A stretch of DNA of 64,000 bases. Source: JAXLWB01 sp046328715. GTDB lineage: Bacteria > Chloroflexota > Anaerolineae > Caldilineales > Caldilineaceae. Under the pieces are notes generated by a model. That model saw nothing but the letters and a program-made list of their open reading frames with translations. It did not search any database and was not told where the DNA came from. The stretch is from the NCBI GenBank assembly GCA_046328715.1, contig JAXLWB010000050.1:7172-71171 (forward strand), given 5' to 3'. The position numbers and the translations under genes were made by a program. This document shows, in pieces, positions 8,380 to 16,803 of this stretch (position 1 is the first letter of the stretch; every line of letters starts with the position of its first letter).

Positions 8380-8841
8380 ATGACCACGATAAGCGTGACT
8401 GTCAATGGCCAATCTCATACACGTGATGTCGAACCACGCATGTTGCTGGTAGACTTCATTCGTGATGTGATCGGTCTGACTGGGACCAACATTGCCTGCG
8501 ACACCAGCCAGTGTGGTGCCTGTACCATTCACATGGATGGTATGGCTGTAAAGTCCTGCACAGTGTTGGCGGTGCAAGCGGATGGCAGCAACATCACTAC
8601 CATCGAAGGCTTGGCCTCGAATGGCAAACTGCACCCAATGCAACAGTCCTTCTGGGATCAACACGGATTGCAATGTGGTTTCTGCACGCCAGGCATGATC
8701 ATGGCCGCCGCCAAGTTGGTGGAACACAACCCGAACATTAGCGAAGCCGAAATTCGCCACGGGTTGGAGGGCAACATCTGTCGCTGCACCGGCTATCAGA
8801 ATATTGTCAATGCTGTAGCCCAAGCGGCGAAGGCTGCGTAA
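8380..8841 (+). CDS. coxS: Cox-type molybdenum hydroxylase, [2Fe-2S] small subunit
   Basis: This 153-residue iron-sulphur subunit carries electrons from the molybdenum centre of the large subunit to FAD in the medium subunit. Both clusters are visible: the plant-ferredoxin type in CDTSQCGACTIHMDG plus a later Cys, and the four-helix type in QCGFCTPGM with CRCTGY. Length and order are standard for the CoxS/XdhC-like family. It is the first gene of a coxS-coxL-coxM operon, 105 nt before the large subunit. A strong AAGGAGAG site precedes the ATG. Confidence 0.93.
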   Translation: MTTISVTVNGQSHTRDVEPRMLLVDFIRDVIGLTGTNIACDTSQCGACTIHMDGMAVKSCTVLAVQADGSNITTIEGLASNGKLHPMQQSFWDQHGLQCGFCTPGMIMAAAKLVEHNPNISEAEIRHGLEGNICRCTGYQNIVNAVAQAAKAA

Positions 8842-8846
8842 TTTTG

Positions 8847-8929
8847 GAGTTACGAATTATGAATTACGAATTACGAATCGGCCGTTCTTACCCTTCATTT
8901 CGTAACTCGTAGCTCCTATCTCGTAACTC
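8847..8929. repeat. Heptad-repeat palindrome between coxS and coxL
   Basis: Four tandem 7-mers of TACGAAT (one reads TATGAAT) fill 8851-8878. GAGTTACGA (8847-8855) is complementary to TCGTAACTC (8921-8929), and another TCGTAACTC lies near 8900. It sits inside the operon, upstream of the coxL ribosome-binding site. Confidence 0.8.
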
Positions 8930-8946
8930 GCAAAGGAGAATTCCCT

Positions 8947-11298
8947 ATGGCAATGGTAGGAACCAGCGTTAAGCGCAAAGAAGATCCCCGGTTTATTCAG
9001 GGGCGCGGCAAGTATGTTGCCAATATTCAGCTCCCCGGCATGGCCTATATCGCTATCAAGCGAAGCCCACATGCTCATGCCAAAATTAAGAGTATTGACA
9101 CCTCTGCCGCCACAGCAATGAAGGGGGTATTAGGTGTTTTTCTCGGTCAAGAATTGATCGATAGCGGTGTCGGCAAGCTTCCCTGTGGTTGGGTTGTCCC
9201 CGGCTGCAAAGTGCCTACTCGCTGGGCGGTTGTTCCCGTCGGTGACAAGGTGCGCCATGTTGGTGACAGTGTGGCCATTGTTGTGGCCGAATCGTCCTAT
9301 ATCGCCGAAGATGCCGTCGAAGCAATCAACGTCGAATATGAAGTATTGCCTGCGGTCATCGGGGCCAAGAAGGCAACGGATGCCGGACAAGCGAGCGTCC
9401 ACGACGACATTCCTGACAATGTTAGCTATACCTGGGCGCTCGGCGACAAAGCGGGCGTAGAAAACGCCATCAACAGCGCCGCCAAGGTGATCAAGCTTGA
9501 TCTCACCAATCAGCGTTTGATCCCGAATGCGATGGAGCCACGTGCGGCTGCTGCACAATGGAACGCCGCCACCGAAGAGATGACAGTCTGGACCACAAGC
9601 CAGAATCCGCATCCGATTCGTCTGCTGCTCAGCGCCTTTACATTAGGCATTCCCGAACACAAGCTGCGTGTGATTTCACCCGACGTCGGCGGTGGCTTCG
9701 GCAGCAAAATTTTCCACTATCCCGAAGAGATCATTACTCCCTGGGTGGCACGCAAGATCAACCGTCCCTGCAAATGGGTCGCCACTCGCAGCGAATCGTT
9801 TATGACCGACTCGCAAGGGCGTGATCATGTTTCTCATGCCGAGCTGTCATTGGATGCCAATGGCAAGATCACCGGTTTGCTGGTGCAGACCTGGGCTGAC
9901 AATGGTGCCTATCTCTCCACCTTTGCCCCCCTGATCCCAACCGCCTTTTATATCTGTCTGCTCTCCGGCCTCTATAAGATTCCGAACATCTATGGCGAAA
10001 TGTGGGGAACGCTAACCAACACTGTCCCGGTCGATGCCTACCGCGGTGCCGGACGCCCCGAAGCCGCTTATCTAGTCGAACGCCTGGTCGATCTGGCGGC
10101 GCGTGAACTCAACATGGACCCGATCGAGTTCCGCCGCCAGAATTTCATTGGCAAGGACGAATTCCCCTATCAAACCCCAGTCGCCATGTTGTACGATAGC
10201 GGTGACTACAACAAACTTTTCGACGAAGCGGTGCGTGTCTCCAACTATCAGCAACTGCTTGCAGAACGCGATGCCGCCCGTGCCCAAGGCCGCCTGGTTG
10301 GCGTGGGCGTCTGTGGCTGTATCGAGGCTTCTGGTCCTGCCCCATCCAAGGTGGCAGGCTCACTCGGTTCGGCTGTCGGCTTCTGGGAGAGCAGCATCGT
10401 CCGTGTCCACCCCTCAGGCAAGGTGAGCGTCTTCACTGGTTCGCACACGCACGGTCAGGGCCACGAAACCGCCTTTGCCCAGATCGTCTCCGATCAACTG
10501 GGCGTGCCGATGAATGACATCGAGATCATCCACGGTGACACTGCCGCCATCCCCTTTGGTATGGGCACCTACGGCAGCCGCTCGGTTTCGGTTGGTGGTT
10601 CGTCGATTGTCAAGAGTGCTGAGAAGGTGCGCAAAAAGATGCTCAAGATCGCCGCCCATCAACTTGAAGCAGCCGAGGAAGATCTGGAATACAACTATAA
10701 CGGCGGCGGTGTCTTCGTCAAGGGTTCACCCAGCCAGAGCAAGAGCTTCTTCGACATTTCGCTCGCCTCCTACACTGCTCACAACCTGCCCGATGGCATC
10801 GAACCCGGACTGGAAGAGCAGACCTTCTACGATCCCGCCAACTTTACCTTCCCCAACAGCGCTCACATCTGTCTGGTTGAAGTAGACAAGGGCACCGGTG
10901 AAGTGGCGGTGAAGAAATATTTCGCCGTGGACGATGTCGGCAAAGTGATCAACCCCATGCTGGTCGATGGTCAGATCGTCGGCGGTGTGGCCCAAGGCTT
11001 TGGCCAGGCACTGTGGGAACAAGCCGTTTATGCCGAGAACGGTCAGCTTCTGAGCGGTTCGTTTATGGACTATGCCATGCCCCGAGCGGATGGTTTCCCG
11101 CGCATCAACACCAGCCGCACCGAAACTCCTTCGCCGCACAATCCATTGGGCGTCAAGGGTGCTGGAGAGATGGGAACCATCGCTTCTACCGTGTCGGTTG
11201 CCAACGGTGTGATGGATGCATTGGCCCCGCTTGGTATCCGCCATGTGGAAATGCCGCTGACCGCGCAGACTGTTTGGAACGCAATTCACGGAAAATAG
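8947..11298 (+). CDS. coxL: Form II Cox-type molybdenum hydroxylase, large subunit
   Basis: This 783-residue catalytic subunit binds the molybdopterin-cytosine-dinucleotide cofactor. Markers are GGGFGSKI near residue 255, AYRGAGR near 364-370, and GVKGAGEMG near 735, whose Glu is the catalytic base. The active-site loop AYRGAGR is that of form II enzymes; true CO dehydrogenases (form I) have AYxCSFR. The gene order S-L-M is also the form II order. The substrate may therefore be an aldehyde, a heterocycle or another small molecule rather than CO. An AAGGAGAA site precedes the ATG. No maturation genes (coxDEF) are next to it. Confidence 0.92.
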   Translation: MAMVGTSVKRKEDPRFIQGRGKYVANIQLPGMAYIAIKRSPHAHAKIKSIDTSAATAMKGVLGVFLGQELIDSGVGKLPCGWVVPGCKVPTRWAVVPVGDKVRHVGDSVAIVVAESSYIAEDAVEAINVEYEVLPAVIGAKKATDAGQASVHDDIPDNVSYTWALGDKAGVENAINSAAKVIKLDLTNQRLIPNAMEPRAAAAQWNAATEEMTVWTTSQNPHPIRLLLSAFTLGIPEHKLRVISPDVGGGFGSKIFHYPEEIITPWVARKINRPCKWVATRSESFMTDSQGRDHVSHAELSLDANGKITGLLVQTWADNGAYLSTFAPLIPTAFYICLLSGLYKIPNIYGEMWGTLTNTVPVDAYRGAGRPEAAYLVERLVDLAARELNMDPIEFRRQNFIGKDEFPYQTPVAMLYDSGDYNKLFDEAVRVSNYQQLLAERDAARAQGRLVGVGVCGCIEASGPAPSKVAGSLGSAVGFWESSIVRVHPSGKVSVFTGSHTHGQGHETAFAQIVSDQLGVPMNDIEIIHGDTAAIPFGMGTYGSRSVSVGGSSIVKSAEKVRKKMLKIAAHQLEAAEEDLEYNYNGGGVFVKGSPSQSKSFFDISLASYTAHNLPDGIEPGLEEQTFYDPANFTFPNSAHICLVEVDKGTGEVAVKKYFAVDDVGKVINPMLVDGQIVGGVAQGFGQALWEQAVYAENGQLLSGSFMDYAMPRADGFPRINTSRTETPSPHNPLGVKGAGEMGTIASTVSVANGVMDALAPLGIRHVEMPLTAQTVWNAIHGK

Positions 11299-11369
11299 CA
11301 GACCAGAAGACAAGAAGACAAGAATCTGGAGTCTCTTCCTGTCTTCCCTGCTTCTTGTCTTCTGGTCTG
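11299..11369. repeat. 19-bp perfect inverted repeat between coxL and coxM
   Basis: Arms 11299-11317 and 11351-11369 match exactly (start CAGACCAGAAG) with purine-rich words (GAAGACAA). It begins immediately after the coxL stop codon and ends 30 nt before coxM. Confidence 0.88.
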
Positions 11370-11399
11370 AATGAGCAACGATAGGGAGAAACTTACACT

Positions 11400-12251
11400 A
11401 TGTATCCAACACAATTCGATTATGCCCGCGCTGGTTCGGTGGAGGAGGCGATCTCGTTGGGATCGGCCGACGGTGCGAAGTTTGTGGCCGGTGGCCACAG
11501 TTTGATTCCAGCTATGAAATTGCGCCTTTCCACGCCTTCTACGCTGGTGGACATTGGGCGTCTGTCGGGCTTGAAGGGTATCAGTCGCAACGGCAACAGC
11601 GTGCGCGTCGGTGCATTGACTACTCACGCTGCCTGCGCCGCTTCTGGTGATCTGCCCAAGGTGTGGAGCGAAGCTGCCGGCTTGATTGGTGACCCGCAGG
11701 TACGCAACCGAGGCACCGTCGGCGGCAACATTGCCCACGCCGACCCCGCCTCGGACCTGCCCACGGTATTGACCGCCTTGCGCGCCAATGTCAACATCCA
11801 AGGTGCGGGTGGCAGCCGCAGCGTCTCCGCAGATGACTTTTTTGTCGATCTCTTCACCACCGCGCTGCAAGAGGGTGAGATTATTACGTCGGTCGATGTG
11901 AGCGCCGAAGGCAACCGTGGGTCAGCCTACGTCAAGCTATTCAATCCAGCCTCACGCTATGCCATCGTGGGCGTGGCCGTTCAAGTTGAAGTGGCGGGTG
12001 GCGTTTGCAAGAGCGCCAGCGTTGCCATCGGCGGCTGCACCAACAAGGCCACGCGTGCCAGTGGGGTCGAAGCCGCCCTGGTCGGCAAGACACTCGACGA
12101 CGCCACCATCAACGCCGCCGCCGCGGCCATCGCCAGCGATCTCGGCGACGAAGTCAACGGCGACATGCACGCCAGTGCCGAATACCGTAAGGCCGTGGCA
12201 CCAGGTTTGGTGGCACAGGCGATTAAGACGGCGGTGGGTAGGGCGAAGTAA
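11400..12251 (+). CDS. coxM: Cox-type molybdenum hydroxylase, FAD-binding medium subunit
   Basis: This 283-residue flavoprotein subunit passes electrons from the Fe-S clusters to an external acceptor. FAD-binding motifs are AGGHSLIPAMKLRL near residue 30 and TVGGNIAHADPASD near 105, both at family-typical positions. The C-terminal CO_deh_flav_C-like domain runs from about 175 to the end. It closes the operon. Downstream are heptad words and a run of eight T at 12320-12327, but no clean stem in front of the T-run. Confidence 0.92.
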   Translation: MYPTQFDYARAGSVEEAISLGSADGAKFVAGGHSLIPAMKLRLSTPSTLVDIGRLSGLKGISRNGNSVRVGALTTHAACAASGDLPKVWSEAAGLIGDPQVRNRGTVGGNIAHADPASDLPTVLTALRANVNIQGAGGSRSVSADDFFVDLFTTALQEGEIITSVDVSAEGNRGSAYVKLFNPASRYAIVGVAVQVEVAGGVCKSASVAIGGCTNKATRASGVEAALVGKTLDDATINAAAAAIASDLGDEVNGDMHASAEYRKAVAPGLVAQAIKTAVGRAK

Positions 12252-12255
12252 GAGA

Positions 12256-12290
12256 AGTAGGACAGTAGGGCAGTGGGCAGTAGGTCAGTG
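12256..12290. repeat. Five tandem heptads (CAGTAGG type)
   Basis: Five 7-nt words of the type CAGTAGG / GCAGTGG / GTCAGTG run head to tail right after coxM, without an obvious complementary arm. Confidence 0.7.
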
Positions 12291-12507
12291 GATGGTTGGA
12301 GAGTCCGCTGGTCTGCTGCTTTTTTTTGTTTTGATGAGAAGAGAGGGGCCTAAGATGAGAAAACGTGACCTTATTCATTAGTCCGTCAAGAATGTTGGTG
12401 AAAGCTGACTGTCTGATGAAACTCTCTCTTGTTTGACGATTCCCGCAAGTGTATAATCAAATTGTACGATTCGGGGATTTACAACAATTGCAACGGATAA
12501 AAAGATC

Positions 12508-12792
12508 ATGACTGCCACTGCTATCACCCTAGAAACACCCATACCAACTGAACAAGAGGATGATCTGCGACCAGAGTATGATCTAAAGAAGCTACTCAAA
12601 AAAGCCGTGCGTGGCAAATATACCAAACGCTACCAGGCAGGAACGAATTTGGTTTTGCTCGCTCTAGATGTAGCATCGGCTTTTCCCAATGCGCAAGCAG
12701 TCAACGACGCGCTTCGGCTTGTGATGCAATTAGCGAAAATTCCCGCAGAGCGAATCAAACAAGACTCACTCCAGTCATCAGTGACCCCATAA
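12508..12792 (+). CDS. Small conserved protein, antitoxin-like
   Basis: This 94-residue protein contains D-LRPEYDLKKLLKKAVRGKY, then a YQAGTNLVLLALDVASAFPN stretch and AVNDALRLVM. The pattern (R-x-EYD, RGKY, GTN, LD-DVA-AFP) is familiar from a small family widespread in cyanobacteria and Chloroflexota, often encoded beside toxin-like partners. In usual members the middle reads VLLDPDVA; here it is VLLALDVA. A TATAAT at 12452-12457 may be its -10. Its follower at 12826 is a candidate partner. Function is not established. Confidence 0.7.
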   Translation: MTATAITLETPIPTEQEDDLRPEYDLKKLLKKAVRGKYTKRYQAGTNLVLLALDVASAFPNAQAVNDALRLVMQLAKIPAERIKQDSLQSSVTP

Positions 12793-12825
12793 GTCAATGA
12801 ATTACATCACCGATCCAAACAAATA

Positions 12826-13044
12826 ATGAATCCAGATTCTTTTCCACCCGAAGCATTAGCATTATGGGCAAAAATCTCCGAACATGGCAAGCAGATACTT
12901 GTGACAAACGTCTGGTGCGGTCATTGTCAGACAACTACAACTATTCTCAATTTCAGTGGACAGGTCGTCCAAGGTGATCTCGTCATAAGTGGGGTTTGCT
13001 CCCGTTGTGGCGGGAAAGTGGCACGATTGATTGAATCAGACTGA
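12826..13044 (+). CDS. Small zinc-ribbon protein
   Basis: This 72-residue protein has two Cys pairs, CGHC near residue 31 and CSRC near 57, followed by Gly-Lys, enough for one zinc ribbon. It starts 33 nt after the stop of the antitoxin-like gene and is probably co-transcribed with it. There is no signal or membrane segment. A nucleic-acid or protein contact role is possible but not shown. Confidence 0.65.
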   Translation: MNPDSFPPEALALWAKISEHGKQILVTNVWCGHCQTTTTILNFSGQVVQGDLVISGVCSRCGGKVARLIESD

Positions 13045-13133
13045 GCCTTTGTTTTGGCACCATACGTGGTTTCGTTGATGGACTGCTTGCTGAGGTTGCG
13101 CCACGAACTGATGTTGAATCTCCGGAGTTCTCT

Positions 13134-13856
13134 ATGCGCCTTGTCGTACTAACCGACATCCACGCCAATCTATCCGCTCTAGAGGCTGCCCTACATGAGA
13201 TAGAGCAACAGGGATACGACTTGCTGGTACATACCGGCGATGTGATTGGCATCGGCCCGTTCCCGGCAGAATGTTTGGCGCGCCTCTGCTCTTTGCCCCG
13301 TGTCCAACTGATACTCGGCAATCATGACGCCTGGTTCGCACAGGGCTTGCCCGATCCCATCCCCGCATGGATGAGTGAAGGTGAGGTCGCCCATCAGCAG
13401 TGGACGCACGCCCAACTTGACCCGTCCCTTCGTGCTGAGGTTGCAACCTGGCCTTTGCTTCACACCCAGGAATTTGCCGGACTTTCCTGTACGTTTCTGC
13501 ATTACGCTTTGACCGATACACAGGATTGGCAACCCATCGTGCGTGAGCCTACCGTTGCCGATCTAGATCGGCTATTTGCCAAAGTTCCGGCAACGCTGAT
13601 TTTCTACGGCCATCACCATCCCTTCTCGGATCTACAGGGGCGAGCGCGTTATATCAACCCTGGATCGCTTGGCTGTGCTTCTACGTCTATCGCTCGCTAC
13701 ACCAGCGTCGAGATTCAAGATGGAATGTACACGATCCGTCACCACCAAGTGCCTTATGATGATGCGCCGCTGTATCAAGCTTTTGAGCAGCGTCGAGTCC
13801 CCGAACGCACCTTTATCTACCGTGCCTTCTTTGGGGGACGCTTTGGCAGCTCATAG
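13134..13856 (+). CDS. Calcineurin-like metallophosphoesterase (YfcE/MJ0936 type)
   Basis: This 240-residue enzyme shows all metallophosphoesterase blocks: TDIHAN near residue 7, HTGDVIG near 37, LGNHD near 62 and YGHHH near 159, followed by the INPGS turn typical of the YfcE/MJ0936 subfamily. These bind two metal ions and hydrolyse phosphodiesters or phosphomonoesters; the physiological substrate is unknown. It stands alone on the plus strand with short gaps on both sides. Confidence 0.88.
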   Translation: MRLVVLTDIHANLSALEAALHEIEQQGYDLLVHTGDVIGIGPFPAECLARLCSLPRVQLILGNHDAWFAQGLPDPIPAWMSEGEVAHQQWTHAQLDPSLRAEVATWPLLHTQEFAGLSCTFLHYALTDTQDWQPIVREPTVADLDRLFAKVPATLIFYGHHHPFSDLQGRARYINPGSLGCASTSIARYTSVEIQDGMYTIRHHQVPYDDAPLYQAFEQRRVPERTFIYRAFFGGRFGSS

Positions 13857-13933
13857 TTTTTGCGTTTGTTACGTGCATCTGTTTGTTGGCCTGCTAGTAA
13901 ATTGATTCGATGCGTTGAATAAGTAGGGCCATC

Positions 13934-15034
13934 ATGAACTATCCAAAGTCATCGCTAGGGACGGTACTGTTTGCAACTACACTCATGCTACTGGTCCAAT
14001 GCGATGTTCCTCCAACGACATCTACGCTGTCGCCCCAAGCGACAACAGCGATTTCATCAACGGCAGCCGTGGTTTTAACAGGTTCGTCTAGCCCCAAAAA
14101 TGTTGTGATTGACACGGACATGGCAGCCGATGACTGGATGGCGATCCTGTACCTGTTTCAAAGACAGGATGTAATGATCAATGCCATCACTGTAACCGGT
14201 ACAGGTGAAGCCCATTGCGACCCTGGAGTACGCCATGCTTTAGAGTTGGTGGCCTTATCCAAAACTGATAACGTACTGGTTGCCTGCGGCCGGGAAACCC
14301 CTCTTCAAGGGAATCATATGTTTCCTGCTAGCTGGCGTGATGGGGTAGATCGCCTCTTGGGTTTAAACTTACCAAAAGGAGAAGTTACTCCATCCGAGCT
14401 AACCGCTGTTGAGCTTCTGAATTCAGTGATTCAATCCTCGCCCGACAAGGTGACGCTCCTTACGCTAGGACCTCTGACGAACGTTGCTGAAGCAATAGAA
14501 AGTAACCCACATTTGGTAGATAATATCGAGCAAATTTATATCATGGGCGGTGCAGTGGATGTGCAGGGCAATGTCGGTACTTCAGCGATTTGGACTTTTA
14601 ACTATAAGGCCGAGTGGAATGTTTACATTGATCCCTTTGCCGCCAATGTTGTTTTTCAATCTGGTGCGCCCATTACGCTCGTGCCACTTGATGCAACAAA
14701 TCATGCGCCTCTCGATCTAGACTTCTACAAGCGTTTTGACGACAAGCATATATCATCCGCTGCTACTTTTGCCTTTGATACATTGACTAAACAGAAGTTG
14801 TTTATCTATTTGGGCGGTTACTATTTTGGGGATCCATTAACCGCAGCAATTTTGAGCGATGAGAGCCTTGCGACCTTTGAACAGAAGACGCTTTGTGTCG
14901 TGGAAAGCGAAGGACGTGAAAGCGGATGGACGAAAATAAATAATGGATGCCCGAAGATACGTGTCGCTGTATCTGTTGATAGAACACGTTTTGAGCAGAT
15001 ATTCTTAGACACTTTGAACTTTGTCTCATCCTAA
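13934..15034 (+). CDS. Lipoprotein nucleoside hydrolase
   Basis: This 366-residue protein starts with a signal peptide ending in a lipobox-like LLVQC (Cys near residue 24) and a Ser/Thr linker. The inosine-uridine nucleoside hydrolase fold then begins with VVIDTDMAADD (Asp60, Asp62, Asp66, Asp67), the calcium-binding DxDxxxDD motif; later blocks include LGPLTNVAEA, IMGGAVD and FGDPLTAAI with the last metal Asp. It would split nucleosides into base and ribose outside the membrane, which is unusual because most members are cytoplasmic. The substrate is not predictable from the motif alone. Confidence 0.87.
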   Translation: MNYPKSSLGTVLFATTLMLLVQCDVPPTTSTLSPQATTAISSTAAVVLTGSSSPKNVVIDTDMAADDWMAILYLFQRQDVMINAITVTGTGEAHCDPGVRHALELVALSKTDNVLVACGRETPLQGNHMFPASWRDGVDRLLGLNLPKGEVTPSELTAVELLNSVIQSSPDKVTLLTLGPLTNVAEAIESNPHLVDNIEQIYIMGGAVDVQGNVGTSAIWTFNYKAEWNVYIDPFAANVVFQSGAPITLVPLDATNHAPLDLDFYKRFDDKHISSAATFAFDTLTKQKLFIYLGGYYFGDPLTAAILSDESLATFEQKTLCVVESEGRESGWTKINNGCPKIRVAVSVDRTRFEQIFLDTLNFVSS

Positions 15035-15122
15035 TGAGATGAACTGCAAAGTGAAGTGCTAAACGAACTTTATTTACCGAGCCTTCTTTGTGGGGCGCGT
15101 CGGCTGCTAATCCCAAACCTCG

Positions 15123-15866
15123 ATGCATCTACCTGATCACAGCAATCTTGAAACCCCAGAACAGATCCTCTCCCGCCTTTATGACATTCCTTATCGTCGT
15201 GCCTGGTGGCAGGCGATTGAGCATCTTGCCTGGTTTGGCGGTGCGGCAGTTCCTAATTTGATCGAGGCACTCCGAGCCAACTCGGTTCCAGTACGCCGCG
15301 TCGCTGCACAGGCGCTTGGGCGGATCGGCCCAACGGCGCGTCCTGCCACTCGAATTCTCCTGGATTGCCTGTTTGATAACGCCTATGAAGTTCGCTTTGA
15401 CGCGGCTTGGGCACTGGCGCGGATTGCGCCATCATTGAAGGCGGCACTGCCGTTGCTCATCGGACGTCTGGCCGCAGAAGAGAATCGTTCAGTTCAGGTT
15501 CATCTTTTGCGAATTCTCGGCAACATTGGTCCGGCTGCGCAGCCAGCACTTGCGCTCATCTATCCCAAACTCGACGATCCTTATCTATTCCGAGATGCGC
15601 TCTATGCGCTGCGCGCAATTGACCCTACCGATGACCAGTTTCTCCAGGCGCTCTATTGCCAGCTCACTACTGTGGATGCTCCTTTTCAAGCTTTGGCGGC
15701 GGAAATGGTTGGCAAGATGCGACTCAACTCTCCTGAATGGGTCAACTCACTCATAACCGCAACCAAAAGTCGACATGCAAAAACGCGCCATGCCGCACGC
15801 AATGCACTTGCTAAGATTCACTCGGTTAAACCCGAGCGGGTACAGCCGCATCAGCAATCTGTTTGA
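15123..15866 (+). CDS. HEAT-repeat protein (PBS-lyase type)
   Basis: This 247-residue protein is made of about six helical repeats of roughly 31 residues, with recurring cores VRRVAAQALGRIGP, VRFDAAWALARIAP and VQVHLLRILGNIGP. These are PBS-lyase HEAT repeats, which act as protein-binding scaffolds. There is no signal or membrane segment and no attached catalytic domain. It lies 88 nt after the nucleoside hydrolase. The partner is unknown. Confidence 0.85.
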   Translation: MHLPDHSNLETPEQILSRLYDIPYRRAWWQAIEHLAWFGGAAVPNLIEALRANSVPVRRVAAQALGRIGPTARPATRILLDCLFDNAYEVRFDAAWALARIAPSLKAALPLLIGRLAAEENRSVQVHLLRILGNIGPAAQPALALIYPKLDDPYLFRDALYALRAIDPTDDQFLQALYCQLTTVDAPFQALAAEMVGKMRLNSPEWVNSLITATKSRHAKTRHAARNALAKIHSVKPERVQPHQQSV

Positions 15867-16025
15867 TCACATGCGTGTACGACTTGGGCAGCGCTTAATG
15901 CAAACGCGCAAGTTAGAGGAATCAGTCTTCCACAGTTTTGTCGTATATAATAACGTAAGCAGTTTAACTACTATGTGAAGTTTCGCTTTCGCTCGACAAA
16001 CAAAGAACATTGATACCGAGATAGT

Positions 16026-16420
16026 ATGGCAAATAAAATCAATTCGCTGCCAACCTCAATTGAGACGAGTCGCTTGCTAGTGCGAGCTTATTGTATTGAT
16101 GATAGTTCCTGGTACTGGGTGATGGGACAACGCAATCGTGAGCATTTGGCGCGCTTCGAGACCGGTAATTCTGCCCGACATCTCCAATCCGAGGCAGAGG
16201 CAAAGGCACTGCTGCAAGAGTTTATCTCGGCTTGGGAGAATCGTCAGTTTTACTGCATGGCTGCCTTCAGCAAAGCATCGGGCGAGTTTGTGGCGCAGCT
16301 TTATGTAGGTCCCGGTGCCGGGCTAGGTTCCCTGAAAGTGCCGGAGTATTCTGTCGGCTATTTCGGAGATGTGGCCTATGGCGGGCAAGGCTACGTGACA
16401 GAAATGGTCAAGGCGGGACA
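16026..16420 (+). pseudogene. 5' remnant of a GNAT acetyltransferase gene
   Basis: The first 130 codons read as a RimJ-like GNAT domain (IETSRLLVRAY near residue 11, then YSVGYFGDVAYGGQGYVTEMVKA, which is motif A). After GYVTEMVKAGHLF the similarity stops. The frame continues to 16670, but the sequence beyond looks like out-of-frame translation of a methyltransferase fragment. Family members normally continue for 40-50 more residues, so this copy is truncated and probably cannot bind acetyl-CoA properly. Confidence 0.7.
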
Positions 16421-16690
16421 TTTGTTCATCGTTGGCAGTCTTTGGTTGCGGCTGGTAATGGCGAAGATGCGTTCATCGATCTGGTCAACCAACATCTTCA
16501 CCCCGATTGCGATGTGCTGGACCTTGGCTGTGGACATGGTGAACTCACTCTCCTCCTGGCCGAGCACTGTCGTAGCATCGTCGGTATTGAGCGCAATCCA
16601 GACTACCTGGAATTGGCGAAGGAACTCGCCGCTGAGCAGAAAATTACGAATGTGCAGTTCTTCCAGGTGAATCTATACGAACGTTTGTGA
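16421..16690 (+). pseudogene. Internal fragment of a class I SAM-dependent methyltransferase
   Basis: In a different frame from the GNAT remnant, the sequence reads HRWQSLVAAGNGEDAF, then DVLDLGCGHGELTLLLAEH (SAM motif I), VGIERN (motif II) and VQFFQVNLYERL before a stop at 16688-16690. That is about 90 residues of a roughly 250-residue enzyme, with no start codon of its own and no C-terminal half. It appears to be joined to the GNAT piece by a deletion. Confidence 0.7.
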
Positions 16691-16803
16691 TGATGTAGCA
16701 CTTTTTATGGAGAAAAGAGGCGCTTCATCGTGAGCATACGTGTCAAGTGAAGCCTGTATTTTTAGCTGTTGAATTTGTATAAATCAGGTAGGACTGACTT
16801 TTT

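Noticed and set aside
8380..11298. Aerobic CO dehydrogenase (form I)
   Set aside because: The large subunit has AYRGAGR, not AYxCSFR, and the gene order is S-L-M, both form II traits.
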